Shown piece by piece: positions 8,131 to 15,331 of a DNA stretch of 64,000 nucleotides. Origin of the DNA: Streptomyces sp. NBC_01717. Lineage in GTDB: Bacteria > Actinomycetota > Actinomycetes > Streptomycetales > Streptomycetaceae. The notes below the pieces were generated by a model. The model was not told the origin of the DNA. It was given only the letters and a program-made list of their open reading frames with translations, and did not search any database. The DNA is taken from positions 7,068,501-7,132,500 of the forward strand of contig NZ_CP109178.1 of the NCBI RefSeq assembly GCF_036248255.1, written 5' to 3'. The position numbers were made by a program, and so were the translations under genes. How positions within the stretch are numbered: the first letter of the stretch is position 1; each line of letters begins with the position of its first letter.

Positions 8131-8175
8131 AACTCCGCCCGTCGTCCCGCCCGCCGTCCATACCGCCCTGGAGTT
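8131..8175 (+). promoter_or_regulatory. Possible Shine-Dalgarno-sequestering helix before the ABC-F start
   Basis: aactcc (8131-8136) is exactly complementary to ggagtt (8170-8175), and the latter contains the ribosome site of the ABC-F GTG at 8182. A second complementary pair, acggcg (8118-8123) with cgccgt (8153-8158), starts at the leader stop codon. The two pairings interlock, as expected for a switch, though short GC-rich helices also arise by chance. Confidence 0.35.
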
Positions 8176-8181
8176 TTACCC

Positions 8182-9780
8182 GTGATCACCGCTTCCGGCA
8201 TCGAGCTGCGCGCCGGCGCCCGCATCCTCATCGAGTCCGCCTCCTTCCGTATCGCCAAGGGCGACCGCATCGGTCTCGTCGGCCGCAACGGGGCGGGCAA
8301 GACCACCCTCACCAAGTGCCTCGCCGGCGAAGGCGTGCCCGCCGGCGGCACCATCACCCGGTCCGGCGAGGTCGGCTACCTCCCGCAGGACCCGCGCACC
8401 GGCGACCTCGAAGTCCTCGCCCGCGACCGCATCCTCTCCGCCCGCGGTCTCGACGAGATCCTGCGCAAGATGCGTGAGAACGAGGAGCGGATGGCGAACG
8501 GCAAGGGCGCCACCCGCGAAAAGGCCATGAAGAAGTACGAGCGGCTGGAGACGGAGTTCCTCACCAAGGGCGGTTATGCCGCCGAGGCCGAGGCCGCCAC
8601 CATCGCCGCCGCGCTCAGCCTGCCCGACCGGGTGCTCGCACAGCCGCTCCACACGCTCTCCGGCGGTCAGCGCCGCCGTGTCGAGCTGGCACGCATTCTC
8701 TTCTCGGACGCCGACACCCTGCTCCTCGACGAGCCGACCAACCACCTCGACGCCGACTCGATCGTCTGGCTGCGCGACTACCTGAAGAGCTACCGCGGCG
8801 GCTTCATCGTGATCTCCCACGATGTCGACCTCGTCGAGACGGTCGTCAACAAGGTCTTCTACCTCGACGCCAACCGCTCGCAGATCGACGTCTACAACAT
8901 GGGCTGGAAGCTCTACCAGCAGCAGCGCGAGGCCGACGAGAAGCGCCGCAAGCGCGAGCGCCAGAACGCCGAGAAGAAGGCCGCGGCCCTCAACTCGCAG
9001 GCCGACAAGATGCGCGCCAAGGCCACCAAGACCGTCGCCGCGCAGAACATGGCCAAGCGCGCCGAGCGGCTGCTCTCCGGCCTGGAGGCCGTCCGGGTCT
9101 CCGACAAGGTCGCCAAGCTGCGCTTCCCCGAGCCCTCGCCGTGCGGCAAGACCCCCCTGATGGCGGAGGGGCTGTCCAAGTCCTACGGCTCGCTGGAAAT
9201 CTTCACCGACGTGGATCTCGCCATCGACAAGGGCTCCCGCGTCGTCATCCTCGGTCTCAACGGTGCGGGCAAGACCACCCTGCTCCGGCTCCTCGGCGGC
9301 GCCGAGAAGCCGGACACCGGCGAGGTCATCGAGGGCCACGGGCTCAAGCTCGGTTACTACGCACAGGAGCACGAGACCCTCGACCCGGAGCGCTCCGTCC
9401 TGGAGAACATGCGCTCCGCCGCCCCGGACCTCGACCTCGTCGAGGTCCGCAAGACGCTGGGTTCGTTCCTCTTCTCCGGCGACGACGTCGACAAGCCGGC
9501 CGGGGTGCTCTCCGGCGGTGAGAAGACCCGCCTCGCGCTGGCGACCCTGGTGGTGTCCTCCGCGAATGTGCTGCTCCTCGACGAGCCGACGAACAACCTC
9601 GACCCGGCCAGCCGCGAGGAGATCCTCGGCGCGCTGCGCACGTACAAGGGCGCGGTCGTTCTCGTCACGCACGACGAGGGTGCGGTCGAGGCACTCCAGC
9701 CCGAGCGGATCATCCTGCTGCCGGACGGCGTCGAGGACCTGTGGGGCGCGGACTACCGGGACCTGGTCGCGCTGGCCTGA
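8182..9780 (+). CDS. ABC-F family ATP-binding protein (ribosome-associated)
   Basis: A 532-residue protein with two ABC ATPase domains and no membrane segment. Domain 1 has Walker A GRNGAGKTT (about 35-43), signature LSGGQRRRVELAR and Walker B LLLDEPTNHLD. Domain 2 has GLNGAGKTT, LSGGEKTRLALA and LLLDEPTNNLD. Between them is the charged linker (QQQREADEKRRKRERQNAEK) that in ABC-F proteins reaches the ribosomal P-site tRNA. Members relieve stalled ribosomes or protect from ribosome-targeting antibiotics; which applies here is not decidable. Start GTG 8182 has gag at 8171-8173 as ribosome site. It is preceded by a possible leader peptide and followed by a hairpin at 9853. Confidence 0.92.
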   Translation: MITASGIELRAGARILIESASFRIAKGDRIGLVGRNGAGKTTLTKCLAGEGVPAGGTITRSGEVGYLPQDPRTGDLEVLARDRILSARGLDEILRKMRENEERMANGKGATREKAMKKYERLETEFLTKGGYAAEAEAATIAAALSLPDRVLAQPLHTLSGGQRRRVELARILFSDADTLLLDEPTNHLDADSIVWLRDYLKSYRGGFIVISHDVDLVETVVNKVFYLDANRSQIDVYNMGWKLYQQQREADEKRRKRERQNAEKKAAALNSQADKMRAKATKTVAAQNMAKRAERLLSGLEAVRVSDKVAKLRFPEPSPCGKTPLMAEGLSKSYGSLEIFTDVDLAIDKGSRVVILGLNGAGKTTLLRLLGGAEKPDTGEVIEGHGLKLGYYAQEHETLDPERSVLENMRSAAPDLDLVEVRKTLGSFLFSGDDVDKPAGVLSGGEKTRLALATLVVSSANVLLLDEPTNNLDPASREEILGALRTYKGAVVLVTHDEGAVEALQPERIILLPDGVEDLWGADYRDLVALA

Positions 9781-9816
9781 TCCACTTCGACTGGATCATT
9801 CGGCCCAGACGTGATC
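9779..9816. promoter_or_regulatory. Cluster of three GATC sites 5' of gbn
   Basis: GATC occurs at 9779-9782 (spanning the ABC-F stop), 9794-9797 and 9813-9816, with a fourth at 10059-10062 just before gbn. At this base composition a GATC is expected roughly once per several hundred bases. As the neighbouring gene encodes a Gbn-like protein whose S. coelicolor homolog is described as GATC-binding, these may be its own sites. Confidence 0.45.
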
Positions 9817-9852
9817 CATCATCTGTGTGAGGACCTCTCATACCTCGGCGCG

Positions 9853-9878
9853 GCGCCCGGCAGATACCTGCCGGGCGC
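9853..9878 (+). terminator. Terminator hairpin after the ABC-F gene
   Basis: Arms 9853-9863 and 9868-9878 (ctgccgggcgc) make an 11-bp stem with a 4-base loop, 73 bases after the ABC-F stop. The remaining bases up to 10100 hold a small inverted repeat (acggaat at 9961-9967 with attccgt at 9973-9979) that may belong to the gbn promoter. Confidence 0.7.
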
Positions 9879-10100
9879 ACCCATGTGGGGCCGAAGCCCC
9901 CCGTACGGCCCTGACCTGGCCGTTCATCTCGGACCCGCGGCCACTCGCCCCCATCGCCCTACGGAATGCCGGATTCCGTTTGTGATGGCGTATTCCCGGG
10001 GCGCCAAACCGGTTGTACGGACCTTGCCGAATGGGTGGCCAGGAAGCCCGCGAGGGGTGATCATGAGAGTCCAGAGCGCACTTCCCATGAGGAGGCACGG

Positions 10101-10322
10101 GTGGCCGAGACTCTGAAGAAGGGCAGCCGGGTAACCGGCGCCGCGCGCGACAAGCTCGCGGCAGACCTGAAGAAGAAGTACGACTCCGGTGCGAGCATCC
10201 GGGCGTTGGCCGAAGAGACCGGCCGCTCCTACGGATTCGTCCACCGGATGCTCAGCGAGTCCGGAGTCACGCTGCGAGGGCGTGGCGGAGCGACACGAGG
10301 CAAGAAGGCCGCCGCGGCCTGA
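10101..10322 (+). CDS. gbn: Small HTH nucleoid-associated protein, Gbn-like
   Basis: A 73-residue basic protein: a Lys-rich N-terminus, a helix-turn-helix at about 31-51 (SIRALAEETGRSYGFVHRML) resembling the C-terminal DNA-binding domain of Lsr2, and an RGRGGATRGKK tail with an Arg-Gly minor-groove-type element. Length and sequence fit S. coelicolor SCO1839 (Gbn), described as a GATC-binding nucleoid protein affecting development and antibiotic production; this link is from memory. GTG 10101 is supported by gaggagg 6 bases upstream. GATC sites crowd both flanks. Confidence 0.85.
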   Translation: MAETLKKGSRVTGAARDKLAADLKKKYDSGASIRALAEETGRSYGFVHRMLSESGVTLRGRGGATRGKKAAAA

Positions 10323-10391
10323 CGGCCGTCGGCGGATCGGGACACGTCGCTGGACGGACGCGTTCCGAGGGCTCACCGGTTTCGGCGGTGG

Positions 10392-10423
10392 CCACCCGGT
10401 AGATCGCGTGATCGACCGGGTGG
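10392..10423 (+). terminator. Hairpin after gbn carrying paired GATC sites
   Basis: ccacccggt (10392-10400) pairs with accgggtgg (10415-10423); inside, after one mismatch, the two GATC tetramers pair with each other around a gcgt loop. The stem is 13 bp long plus one mismatch. It may terminate gbn transcription or be a protein-binding site. Confidence 0.5.
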
Positions 10424-10431
10424 TTACTGTT

Positions 10432-10458
10432 CAGTCACTTAGCTCGATCTGCTGACTG
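10432..10458 (+). promoter_or_regulatory. Inverted repeat in the enoyl-CoA hydratase promoter region
   Basis: CAGTCA (10432-10437) and TGACTG (10453-10458) are perfect arms 15 bases apart, ending 22 bases before the ATG at 10481. The position suits an operator for a regulator of fatty-acid catabolism, but no regulator is assigned. Confidence 0.3.
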
Positions 10459-10480
10459 CACCCGATCCCGGAGGCGCCCC

Positions 10481-11272
10481 ATGACCTCGCTCGACTCTGT
10501 GCTCGACCAGGACGGCGTACGACTCACCGTCGATGACGCGGTTGCCACGGTGTCCCTGACCAACCCGGCCAAGCGCAACGCTCAGTCCCCCGCTCTGTGG
10601 CGGGCGTTGTCGGCGGCCGGAAGGGCACTGCCAGGCAGCGTGCGGGTCGTCGTGCTGCGCGGCGAAGGGAAATCCTTCTCCGCCGGCCTCGACCGGCAGG
10701 CGTTCACCCCTGAGGGGTTCGACGGTGAGCCGTCGTTCCTGGACCTGGCGCGCGGTTCGGAGTCCGACCTCGACGCGACCATCGCCGAGTACCAGGAGGC
10801 GTTCACCTGGTGGCGCCGCAATGACATCGTGTCGATCGCGGCCGTGCAGGGACATGCCATCGGTGCCGGCTTCCAACTCGCCCTCGCCTGCGATCTGCGG
10901 ATCGTCGCCGAGGACGTGCAGTTCGCCATGCGCGAGACCAGCCTGGGCCTGGTCCCGGACCTCACCGGCACGCACCCTCTGGTGAACCTGGTGGGGTATG
11001 CCCGTGCGCTCGAAATCTGCGCCACCGGCCGCTTCGTGCACGCGGAGGAGGCCGAGCGCACCGGTCTCGCCAACCTTGTCGTCCCCGCCGACCAACTCGA
11101 CGAGGCGGCCCGGGACCTGTCCGCAGCACTGCTGGCGGCCCCGCGCGACGCCGTCATCGAGACCAAGGCGCTGCTGAGCGGTGCCGTCTCGCGCACGTAC
11201 GAGGACCAGCGCACCGCCGAACGCGCGGCGCAGGGCCGCCGGTTGCGTGACCTGGCGGGCGTCACCGACTGA
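10481..11272 (+). CDS. Enoyl-CoA hydratase/isomerase family protein
   Basis: A 263-residue crotonase-fold protein. It has the substrate-binding loop GKSFSAGLDRQAF near residues 65-77, the oxyanion-hole segment AVQGHAIGAGFQLALACDLRI near 123-143, and ETSLGLVPDLTGTHPLV with the acidic residue region of hydratases. The crotonase family includes hydratases, isomerases and thioesterases, and the reaction cannot be fixed from these motifs. Ribosome site ggagg lies 8 bases upstream. A terminator follows. Confidence 0.88.
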   Translation: MTSLDSVLDQDGVRLTVDDAVATVSLTNPAKRNAQSPALWRALSAAGRALPGSVRVVVLRGEGKSFSAGLDRQAFTPEGFDGEPSFLDLARGSESDLDATIAEYQEAFTWWRRNDIVSIAAVQGHAIGAGFQLALACDLRIVAEDVQFAMRETSLGLVPDLTGTHPLVNLVGYARALEICATGRFVHAEEAERTGLANLVVPADQLDEAARDLSAALLAAPRDAVIETKALLSGAVSRTYEDQRTAERAAQGRRLRDLAGVTD

Positions 11273-11283
11273 GAGCACGGCAC

Positions 11284-11309
11284 CGGCCGGGCGACGAGCC
11301 GCCCGGCCG
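11284..11309. terminator. Convergent terminator hairpin
   Basis: ggccgggcg (11285-11293) pairs with cgcccggcc (11300-11308), one extra base pair outside, loop of 6. It separates the enoyl-CoA hydratase gene from the convergent Asp23-like gene. Confidence 0.65.
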
Positions 11310-11325
11310 CCCCTCTCAGTCCTGC

Positions 11326-12027
11326 TCAGTCCTGCTCCACCACGGCGGTGACCAGCACGGTGACCGGCGGGTGCCCGTGCACGGCTTCCGACACCGCGGT
11401 GCGCACCGCCAGCGCCACGTCGAGTGCCCGGTGATCCCCGGACGTCGCCAGTTCGACCCGCACATGGTCCGGGGCCGTATGCACCGCGCTCCCCAGCACC
11501 CGGGTCAGTGTCGCGACGCCGGGGACCCCGGCGGCCGCGGTCCCCGCCAGGCCCTCCGGCTCCGCTCCACGCACCGCGGACGACTCCGGTGCCGACCGTT
11601 CGGGGGCCGTGTCCAGCAACTCCGTCACCCGTAGGTCCACCTCGCCGACCACCAGGCCCAGCCGTTGAGCGGCGGCTGTCAGCAGCGCCGAGCGCAGTGC
11701 GGCAGCGGCGGTGGGCAGCGGCCGGTCGGCCGTTGCCGACATCGTCGCCTCGATCCGCAGCGGCCCGGGCGGCAGCGCACTGGGCGGGGACGGCAGCGCC
11801 GGCTCCGGTGCGGAGTCGGGATCCGCCACCGCGATCCGTACCTCACCGAGCACCGGGCCGGGCCCGGGCGTGTCCGCCGTCCTGCGCAGCACCGCGACGG
11901 CGGCCCGCTCGGAGATCCACGCGCCGTCCGCCGGACCGCCCAGAGGGAGCAATCGGCCCAGGCCGAGCCTCTGCCGTACCGCAGCTGTCCATCCGTCGGC
12001 CCTGTGCGGGCTGTCAGCCGTCGTCAT
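11326..12027 (-). CDS. Asp23-like hypothetical protein, opposed to the Asp23 cluster
   Basis: A 233-residue Ala/Pro/Thr-rich protein without membrane segment. Near the middle and the C-terminus it has beta-alpha stretches such as RVELATSGDHRALDVALAVR, which resemble the Asp23/Gls24 fold seen in the genes immediately to the right. ATG 12027 (MTTADSPHRADGW) was chosen over an upstream in-frame start because it has ggctgggg as ribosome site. It is divergent from the Asp23 operon with 93 bases between starts, so shared regulation is plausible. Function not established. Confidence 0.65.
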   Translation of the reverse strand: MTTADSPHRADGWTAAVRQRLGLGRLLPLGGPADGAWISERAAVAVLRRTADTPGPGPVLGEVRIAVADPDSAPEPALPSPPSALPPGPLRIEATMSATADRPLPTAAAALRSALLTAAAQRLGLVVGEVDLRVTELLDTAPERSAPESSAVRGAEPEGLAGTAAAGVPGVATLTRVLGSAVHTAPDHVRVELATSGDHRALDVALAVRTAVSEAVHGHPPVTVLVTAVVEQD

Positions 12028-12120
12028 TGCCCCAGCCTGCCGCATCCGCGGCGCGAGATGGGGCAAGCGCACTTAATGTGGGCAGCGAAGTCCGACCCTG
12101 CCCTGAAGGGAAGTGTGGCG

Positions 12121-12609
12121 ATGACCGACACCCCACAGCGGAACCGGCCCGAGAACCCCGACCAGGCGACGGGGGACGACAGCAGAAGGAGCCCGCTGAC
12201 CAAGCGCGGTGGGGGAGATCCCGCCACCCGTGGCCGTACCACCATCGCCGACGGTGTGGTCGAGAAGATCGCCGGCATGGCGGCGCGCGACGTGATCGGT
12301 GTCCATGCGATGGGAAGCGGCCTCTCCCGTACCTTCGGCGCGGTGCGTGACCGGGTCCCGGGCGGCGGCAAGTCCGTGACCCGCGGCGTGAAGGCGGAGG
12401 TCGGCGAGTCGCAGACCGCCCTCGACCTGGAGATCGTCGTCGACTACGGCGTCTCGATCTCCGATGTCGCCCGTGATGTTCGGGAGAACGTCATTGCGGC
12501 GGTGGAACGTATGACCGGCCTCGAGGTCGTCGAGGTCAATATCGCGGTCAGCGATGTGAAGCTGCCCGACGAGGAGGACGACGACCAGTCCGAGCCACGT
12601 CTCCAGTAG
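12121..12609 (+). CDS. Asp23/Gls24 family envelope stress response protein
   Basis: A 162-residue protein of PF03780. A charged, disordered N-terminus (about 40 residues) leads to the conserved core GRTTIADGVVEKIAGMAAR, VRGVKAEVGESQTALDLEIVVDYG-like strand region and SISDVARDVRENVIAAVERM, ending in an acidic tail. Asp23 proteins in Firmicutes form membrane-tethered assemblies through AmaP and respond to cell-wall stress. The ATG at 12121 has gaaggga upstream. First gene of a five-gene operon with mostly 4-base overlaps. Confidence 0.88.
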   Translation: MTDTPQRNRPENPDQATGDDSRRSPLTKRGGGDPATRGRTTIADGVVEKIAGMAARDVIGVHAMGSGLSRTFGAVRDRVPGGGKSVTRGVKAEVGESQTALDLEIVVDYGVSISDVARDVRENVIAAVERMTGLEVVEVNIAVSDVKLPDEEDDDQSEPRLQ

Positions 12610-12641
12610 GCCTCCCACCCGAGGCAGTTGAGGAGCGCACG

Positions 12642-12833
12642 ATGAGCATGGCTGTGGTCGGCCTGGTGGCCGGCATGGCGCTCGGGTTCGCCGGGTACTT
12701 CGGCGGATTTGGGGCCTTTCTGCTGGTCGCGGCGTTGGGAGCGGTCGGCTTCATCGCCGGTCGTTTCCTCGACGGCGATCTGGAACCCGGCGACTTCTTC
12801 CGGAGTCGCGAGCGCGGCGACCGACGGCGGTGA
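12642..12833 (+). CDS. Small membrane protein, DUF2273-like
   Basis: A 63-residue protein with a Gly/Ala-rich double hydrophobic segment (residues 3-42) followed by a charged, Arg-ending tail. Size, topology and position between two Asp23 genes match the DUF2273 proteins of Asp23-AmaP operons. It overlaps the next GTG by 4 bases (GTGA). Ribosome site aggag is 8 bases before the ATG. Confidence 0.75.
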   Translation: MSMAVVGLVAGMALGFAGYFGGFGAFLLVAALGAVGFIAGRFLDGDLEPGDFFRSRERGDRRR

Positions 12834-13192
12834 CGGCGTTGTCGGGGGTACTCGGCCGGATCCCCGCCGCGGAACGCGGGGAGACCAGGATCGCCGACCG
12901 GGTGGTCGCGAAGATCGCCGCACAGGCGGCGAAGGAGACGATCGACGAGCCGCCGAAGGAGGGTGCGTCCCCGCGTGCCACCGTCACGGTGCACCGTGAC
13001 ACCGCACGGGTACGGGTCAGTCTGGAGCTCGGATACCCCACCGACATCGGCCGCCAGTGCGGTGCCGTGCGTCGGCGGGTCATCGAACGGGTAAGGGCGT
13101 TGGCGGGGATGGAAGTGCCCGAAGTGGCCGTACAGGTCGAGCGTCTGCACCCCGCGGGAGCGAGCGCCGCGGCACAGGGGAGGATCCGATGA
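12830..13192 (+). CDS. Second Asp23-like protein
   Basis: A 120-residue protein with the same core order as the first Asp23 gene: ETRIADRVVAKIAAQAAKE, then ATVTVHRDTARVRVSLELGY, then RQCGAVRRRVIERVRALAGM. It is shorter and lacks the acidic tail. GTG 12830 overlaps the upstream stop, and its own TGA overlaps the next ATG, so translation is probably coupled. Confidence 0.8.
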   Translation: MTALSGVLGRIPAAERGETRIADRVVAKIAAQAAKETIDEPPKEGASPRATVTVHRDTARVRVSLELGYPTDIGRQCGAVRRRVIERVRALAGMEVPEVAVQVERLHPAGASAAAQGRIR

Positions 13193-13872
13193 CCGAACCC
13201 CAGGACCCGGGGAACAGCACGGGGCGCCTGCCCACCGACGACCGTGCGGAACACGGCGGGGCAGTCGCCCTGGACCAGTCGGCCTCCGCCGCCTCGTACG
13301 ACCCGGCGCCGACGAAGGAAGGCGGCGGCAGTGCCGGCCGCTTCTGGTCCGCGCGCCGGATCCCCGCCGGTCTCGTCGCGCTGGTGGTCCTCGGCGGCGC
13401 CGGCCTGCTGCTGTACGACGTGGCGGCGGTACGGGCCGACCATCCGGCGATGCGGTGGCGCCGCTCGCTCGCCGACGAACTGGCGCAACGCCCGCTGAAC
13501 GACGTGTGGGTGCTGGCCGGAGCGGGGGTCGCCATGGCGATCGGCCTGTGGCTGATCGTCCTCGCCGCCACGCCCGGCCTGCGCGACCTGCTGCCGATGC
13601 GCCGCGACCGTCCCGGTGTACGGGCCGGGCTCGACCGGACCGCCGCCGCCCTGGTCCTGCGCGACCGGGCGGTGGAGGTGTCCGGCGTGCAGTCGGTGCG
13701 GGTCCGGATGGGGCGTGCCAAGGTCGCGGTGCGCGCCGTGTCGCACTTCCGTGAACTCGACGACGTACGGGCCGACTTGGACACGGTACTGACCACGGGC
13801 ATCGACGGACTGGGCCTGGCGAAGCCGCCGAGCCTGTCGGTGCATGTCCGCCGTCCGGCAAAGAAGGGGTGA
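13189..13872 (+). CDS. DUF6286-type membrane protein of the Asp23 cluster
   Basis: A 227-residue protein: a polar N-terminus of about 55 residues, a first transmembrane helix near 60-80 (IPAGLVALVVLGGAGLLLYD), a second near 108-128 (VLAGAGVAMAIGLWLIVLAA), and a C-terminal domain with VRVRMGRAKVAVRAVSHFRE that resembles a degenerate Asp23 fold. Starts at ATG 13189 overlapping the previous stop (ATGA). The topology suggests a membrane anchor for the soluble Asp23 proteins. Confidence 0.75.
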   Translation: MTEPQDPGNSTGRLPTDDRAEHGGAVALDQSASAASYDPAPTKEGGGSAGRFWSARRIPAGLVALVVLGGAGLLLYDVAAVRADHPAMRWRRSLADELAQRPLNDVWVLAGAGVAMAIGLWLIVLAATPGLRDLLPMRRDRPGVRAGLDRTAAALVLRDRAVEVSGVQSVRVRMGRAKVAVRAVSHFRELDDVRADLDTVLTTGIDGLGLAKPPSLSVHVRRPAKKG

Positions 13873-14456
13873 CCGCGGTGCTCAGTACCGTCAACCGGGT
13901 ACTGCTCGGGCTCGCCGGCCTGGTGCTGATCTGCGGCGGCGGCGCGGTACTCGCCGCCGGGCTCGGTCTCTCCGTACCGTCCTGGTGGCCGTGGAGCGGC
14001 AGGACCGATGTGCTGCTCTCCCAGGCCGACCGGGACCGCTGGCGCGCCGACAGCTGGTGGTGGCCGACCGTGATCGTGGTCCTCGCCGTGCTGGTCGTCC
14101 TCGCGCTGTGGTGGTTCCTCGCCCAGCTCCGCCGCGCCCGCCTCGCCGAGGTGCTGGTCGAGAGCGGCGACGGCGAGGGGGCGCTGCTGCGCGGCCGGGC
14201 CCTGGAGGGCGTGCTCGCCGGGGAGGCGGGGACGCTGGACGGGGTGGCCCGTGCTCAGGTGATGCTGGTCGGCCGGCGCACTTCGCCGCAGGCCCGGATC
14301 AGCCTGCTCATGGAACCGCACGCGGCACCGGGCGAGGCGCTCGGCCGCCTCACGGACGAGGCGCTGGCCCATGCGCGGGACTCTGCGGGACTGGCGCAGC
14401 TACCGGCCGAGGTGCGGCTGCGGGCCGTCAAGCACCGTGCGGAACGCGTGAGTTGA
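13869..14456 (+). CDS. AmaP-like alkaline shock anchoring protein
   Basis: A 195-residue protein with two transmembrane helices (about 10-34 and 62-86) separated by a short outside loop and followed by a cytoplasmic C-terminal domain containing GVARAQVMLVGRRTSPQARI, an Asp23-like strand pattern. This is the layout of AmaP, which tethers Asp23 to the membrane. Start GTG 13869 overlaps the previous TGA; GTG 13878 is an alternative. Last gene of the operon. Confidence 0.78.
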   Translation: MTAVLSTVNRVLLGLAGLVLICGGGAVLAAGLGLSVPSWWPWSGRTDVLLSQADRDRWRADSWWWPTVIVVLAVLVVLALWWFLAQLRRARLAEVLVESGDGEGALLRGRALEGVLAGEAGTLDGVARAQVMLVGRRTSPQARISLLMEPHAAPGEALGRLTDEALAHARDSAGLAQLPAEVRLRAVKHRAERVS

Positions 14457-14498
14457 CGGCGGGGACGTCCGGCGGAGGAGCGATCCTGCCCGCCGAGG

Positions 14499-14520
14499 GG
14501 TCTCCCGTGCCCCTGAGACC
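14499..14520 (+). terminator. Weak hairpin after the Asp23 operon
   Basis: ggtctc (14499-14504) pairs with gagacc (14515-14520), loop of 10, in the 114-base gap before a convergent SDR gene. The stem is only 6 bp, so this is tentative. Confidence 0.35.
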
Positions 14521-14570
14521 ATGGGGGAGGTCGAGGACAGGCTCGGCCACCGGACGGCCCCGGCGCTCGC

Positions 14571-15326
14571 TCAGAACCCGTGCCGTACCCCGCCGTCCAC
14601 CGGCACCATGATCCCCGTCAGATACGACGCCGCGGGCGACAGCAGGAACGCCGCCGTCCGGCCGAACTCCTGAGGCGTGCCGTACCGGCGCAACGGAATG
14701 CGCGCCTCGGCCGCCGCACGGGACGCCTCCGCATCGCCGGACAGCGCGTCCAGCTCACGCACCCGGTCCGTGTCGATCCGAGCCGGCAGCACGCCCACCA
14801 CGCGGATGCCCCGCGGGCCGAGCTCGTCGGCCAGGGACTTGGCGAATCCGGCCAGGCCAGGTCGCAGACCGTTCGAAATGGTCAGCCCGGCGATCGGCTC
14901 ATGGACCGAGCCGGACAGCACGAAGCCGATCACCCCGCCCTCGCCGAGCGCCGCGGCCGCCGTACGGGCCAGCCGCACGGCACCCAGGAACACCGAATCG
15001 AATGCCGACTGCCACTGCTCGTCCGTGTTGTCCGCGACGAAGCCGGGGGCGGGCCCACCGACGCTGATCAGGATGCCGTCGAGCCGCCCGAACCGCTCAT
15101 GGGCGGCGTCCACCAGCCGCTGCGCGGCGGCGGGCTCCGCATTGTCGGCGGCGAGACCGACGGCGTCCGGCCCCAGTTCGGCGGCGGCCGCCTCGACCCG
15201 CTTCTCGTCGCGGCCGGTGATGATCACCTTCGCGCCGTCCGCCACCAGCTCCCGCGCCGTGGCGTTGCCCAGCCCCCGGGTCGCGCCCGTGACGATGTAC
15301 ACACGATCCTTCAATTCAAGATCCAT
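14571..15326 (-). CDS. SDR-family protein with altered catalytic residues
   Basis: A 251-residue Rossmann-fold protein. The cofactor motif TGATRGLG (residues 13-20) and the C-terminal PVDGG are normal. However, where classical short-chain dehydrogenases have YxxxK before GLIGFTK, this protein reads SNGLRPGLAGFAKSLADEL, so Tyr is replaced by Ser and Lys by Arg; the active-site Ser position also differs (SGSVHEP). Such divergent BKR-like SDRs are known as a subgroup without the full tetrad. It starts 5 bases after the GH15 stop, so the two are one operon. Reaction unknown. Confidence 0.82.
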   Translation of the reverse strand: MDLELKDRVYIVTGATRGLGNATARELVADGAKVIITGRDEKRVEAAAAELGPDAVGLAADNAEPAAAQRLVDAAHERFGRLDGILISVGGPAPGFVADNTDEQWQSAFDSVFLGAVRLARTAAAALGEGGVIGFVLSGSVHEPIAGLTISNGLRPGLAGFAKSLADELGPRGIRVVGVLPARIDTDRVRELDALSGDAEASRAAAEARIPLRRYGTPQEFGRTAAFLLSPAASYLTGIMVPVDGGVRHGF

Positions 15327-15331
15327 GGCCC

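Larger units (their letters stand above)
10335..10467. promoter_or_regulatory. Five GATC sites between gbn and the enoyl-CoA hydratase gene
   Basis: GATC at 10335, 10402, 10410, 10446 and 10464 (first base), five in 133 bases. Two of them lie in the apical part of a hairpin after gbn. The density is far above expectation in such GC-rich DNA and continues the cluster seen upstream of gbn. Confidence 0.45.

Noticed and set aside
8176..9672. Open frame of 498 codons antisense to the ABC-F gene
   Set aside because: The plus-strand frame has both ABC signatures; the antisense product is composition-driven.
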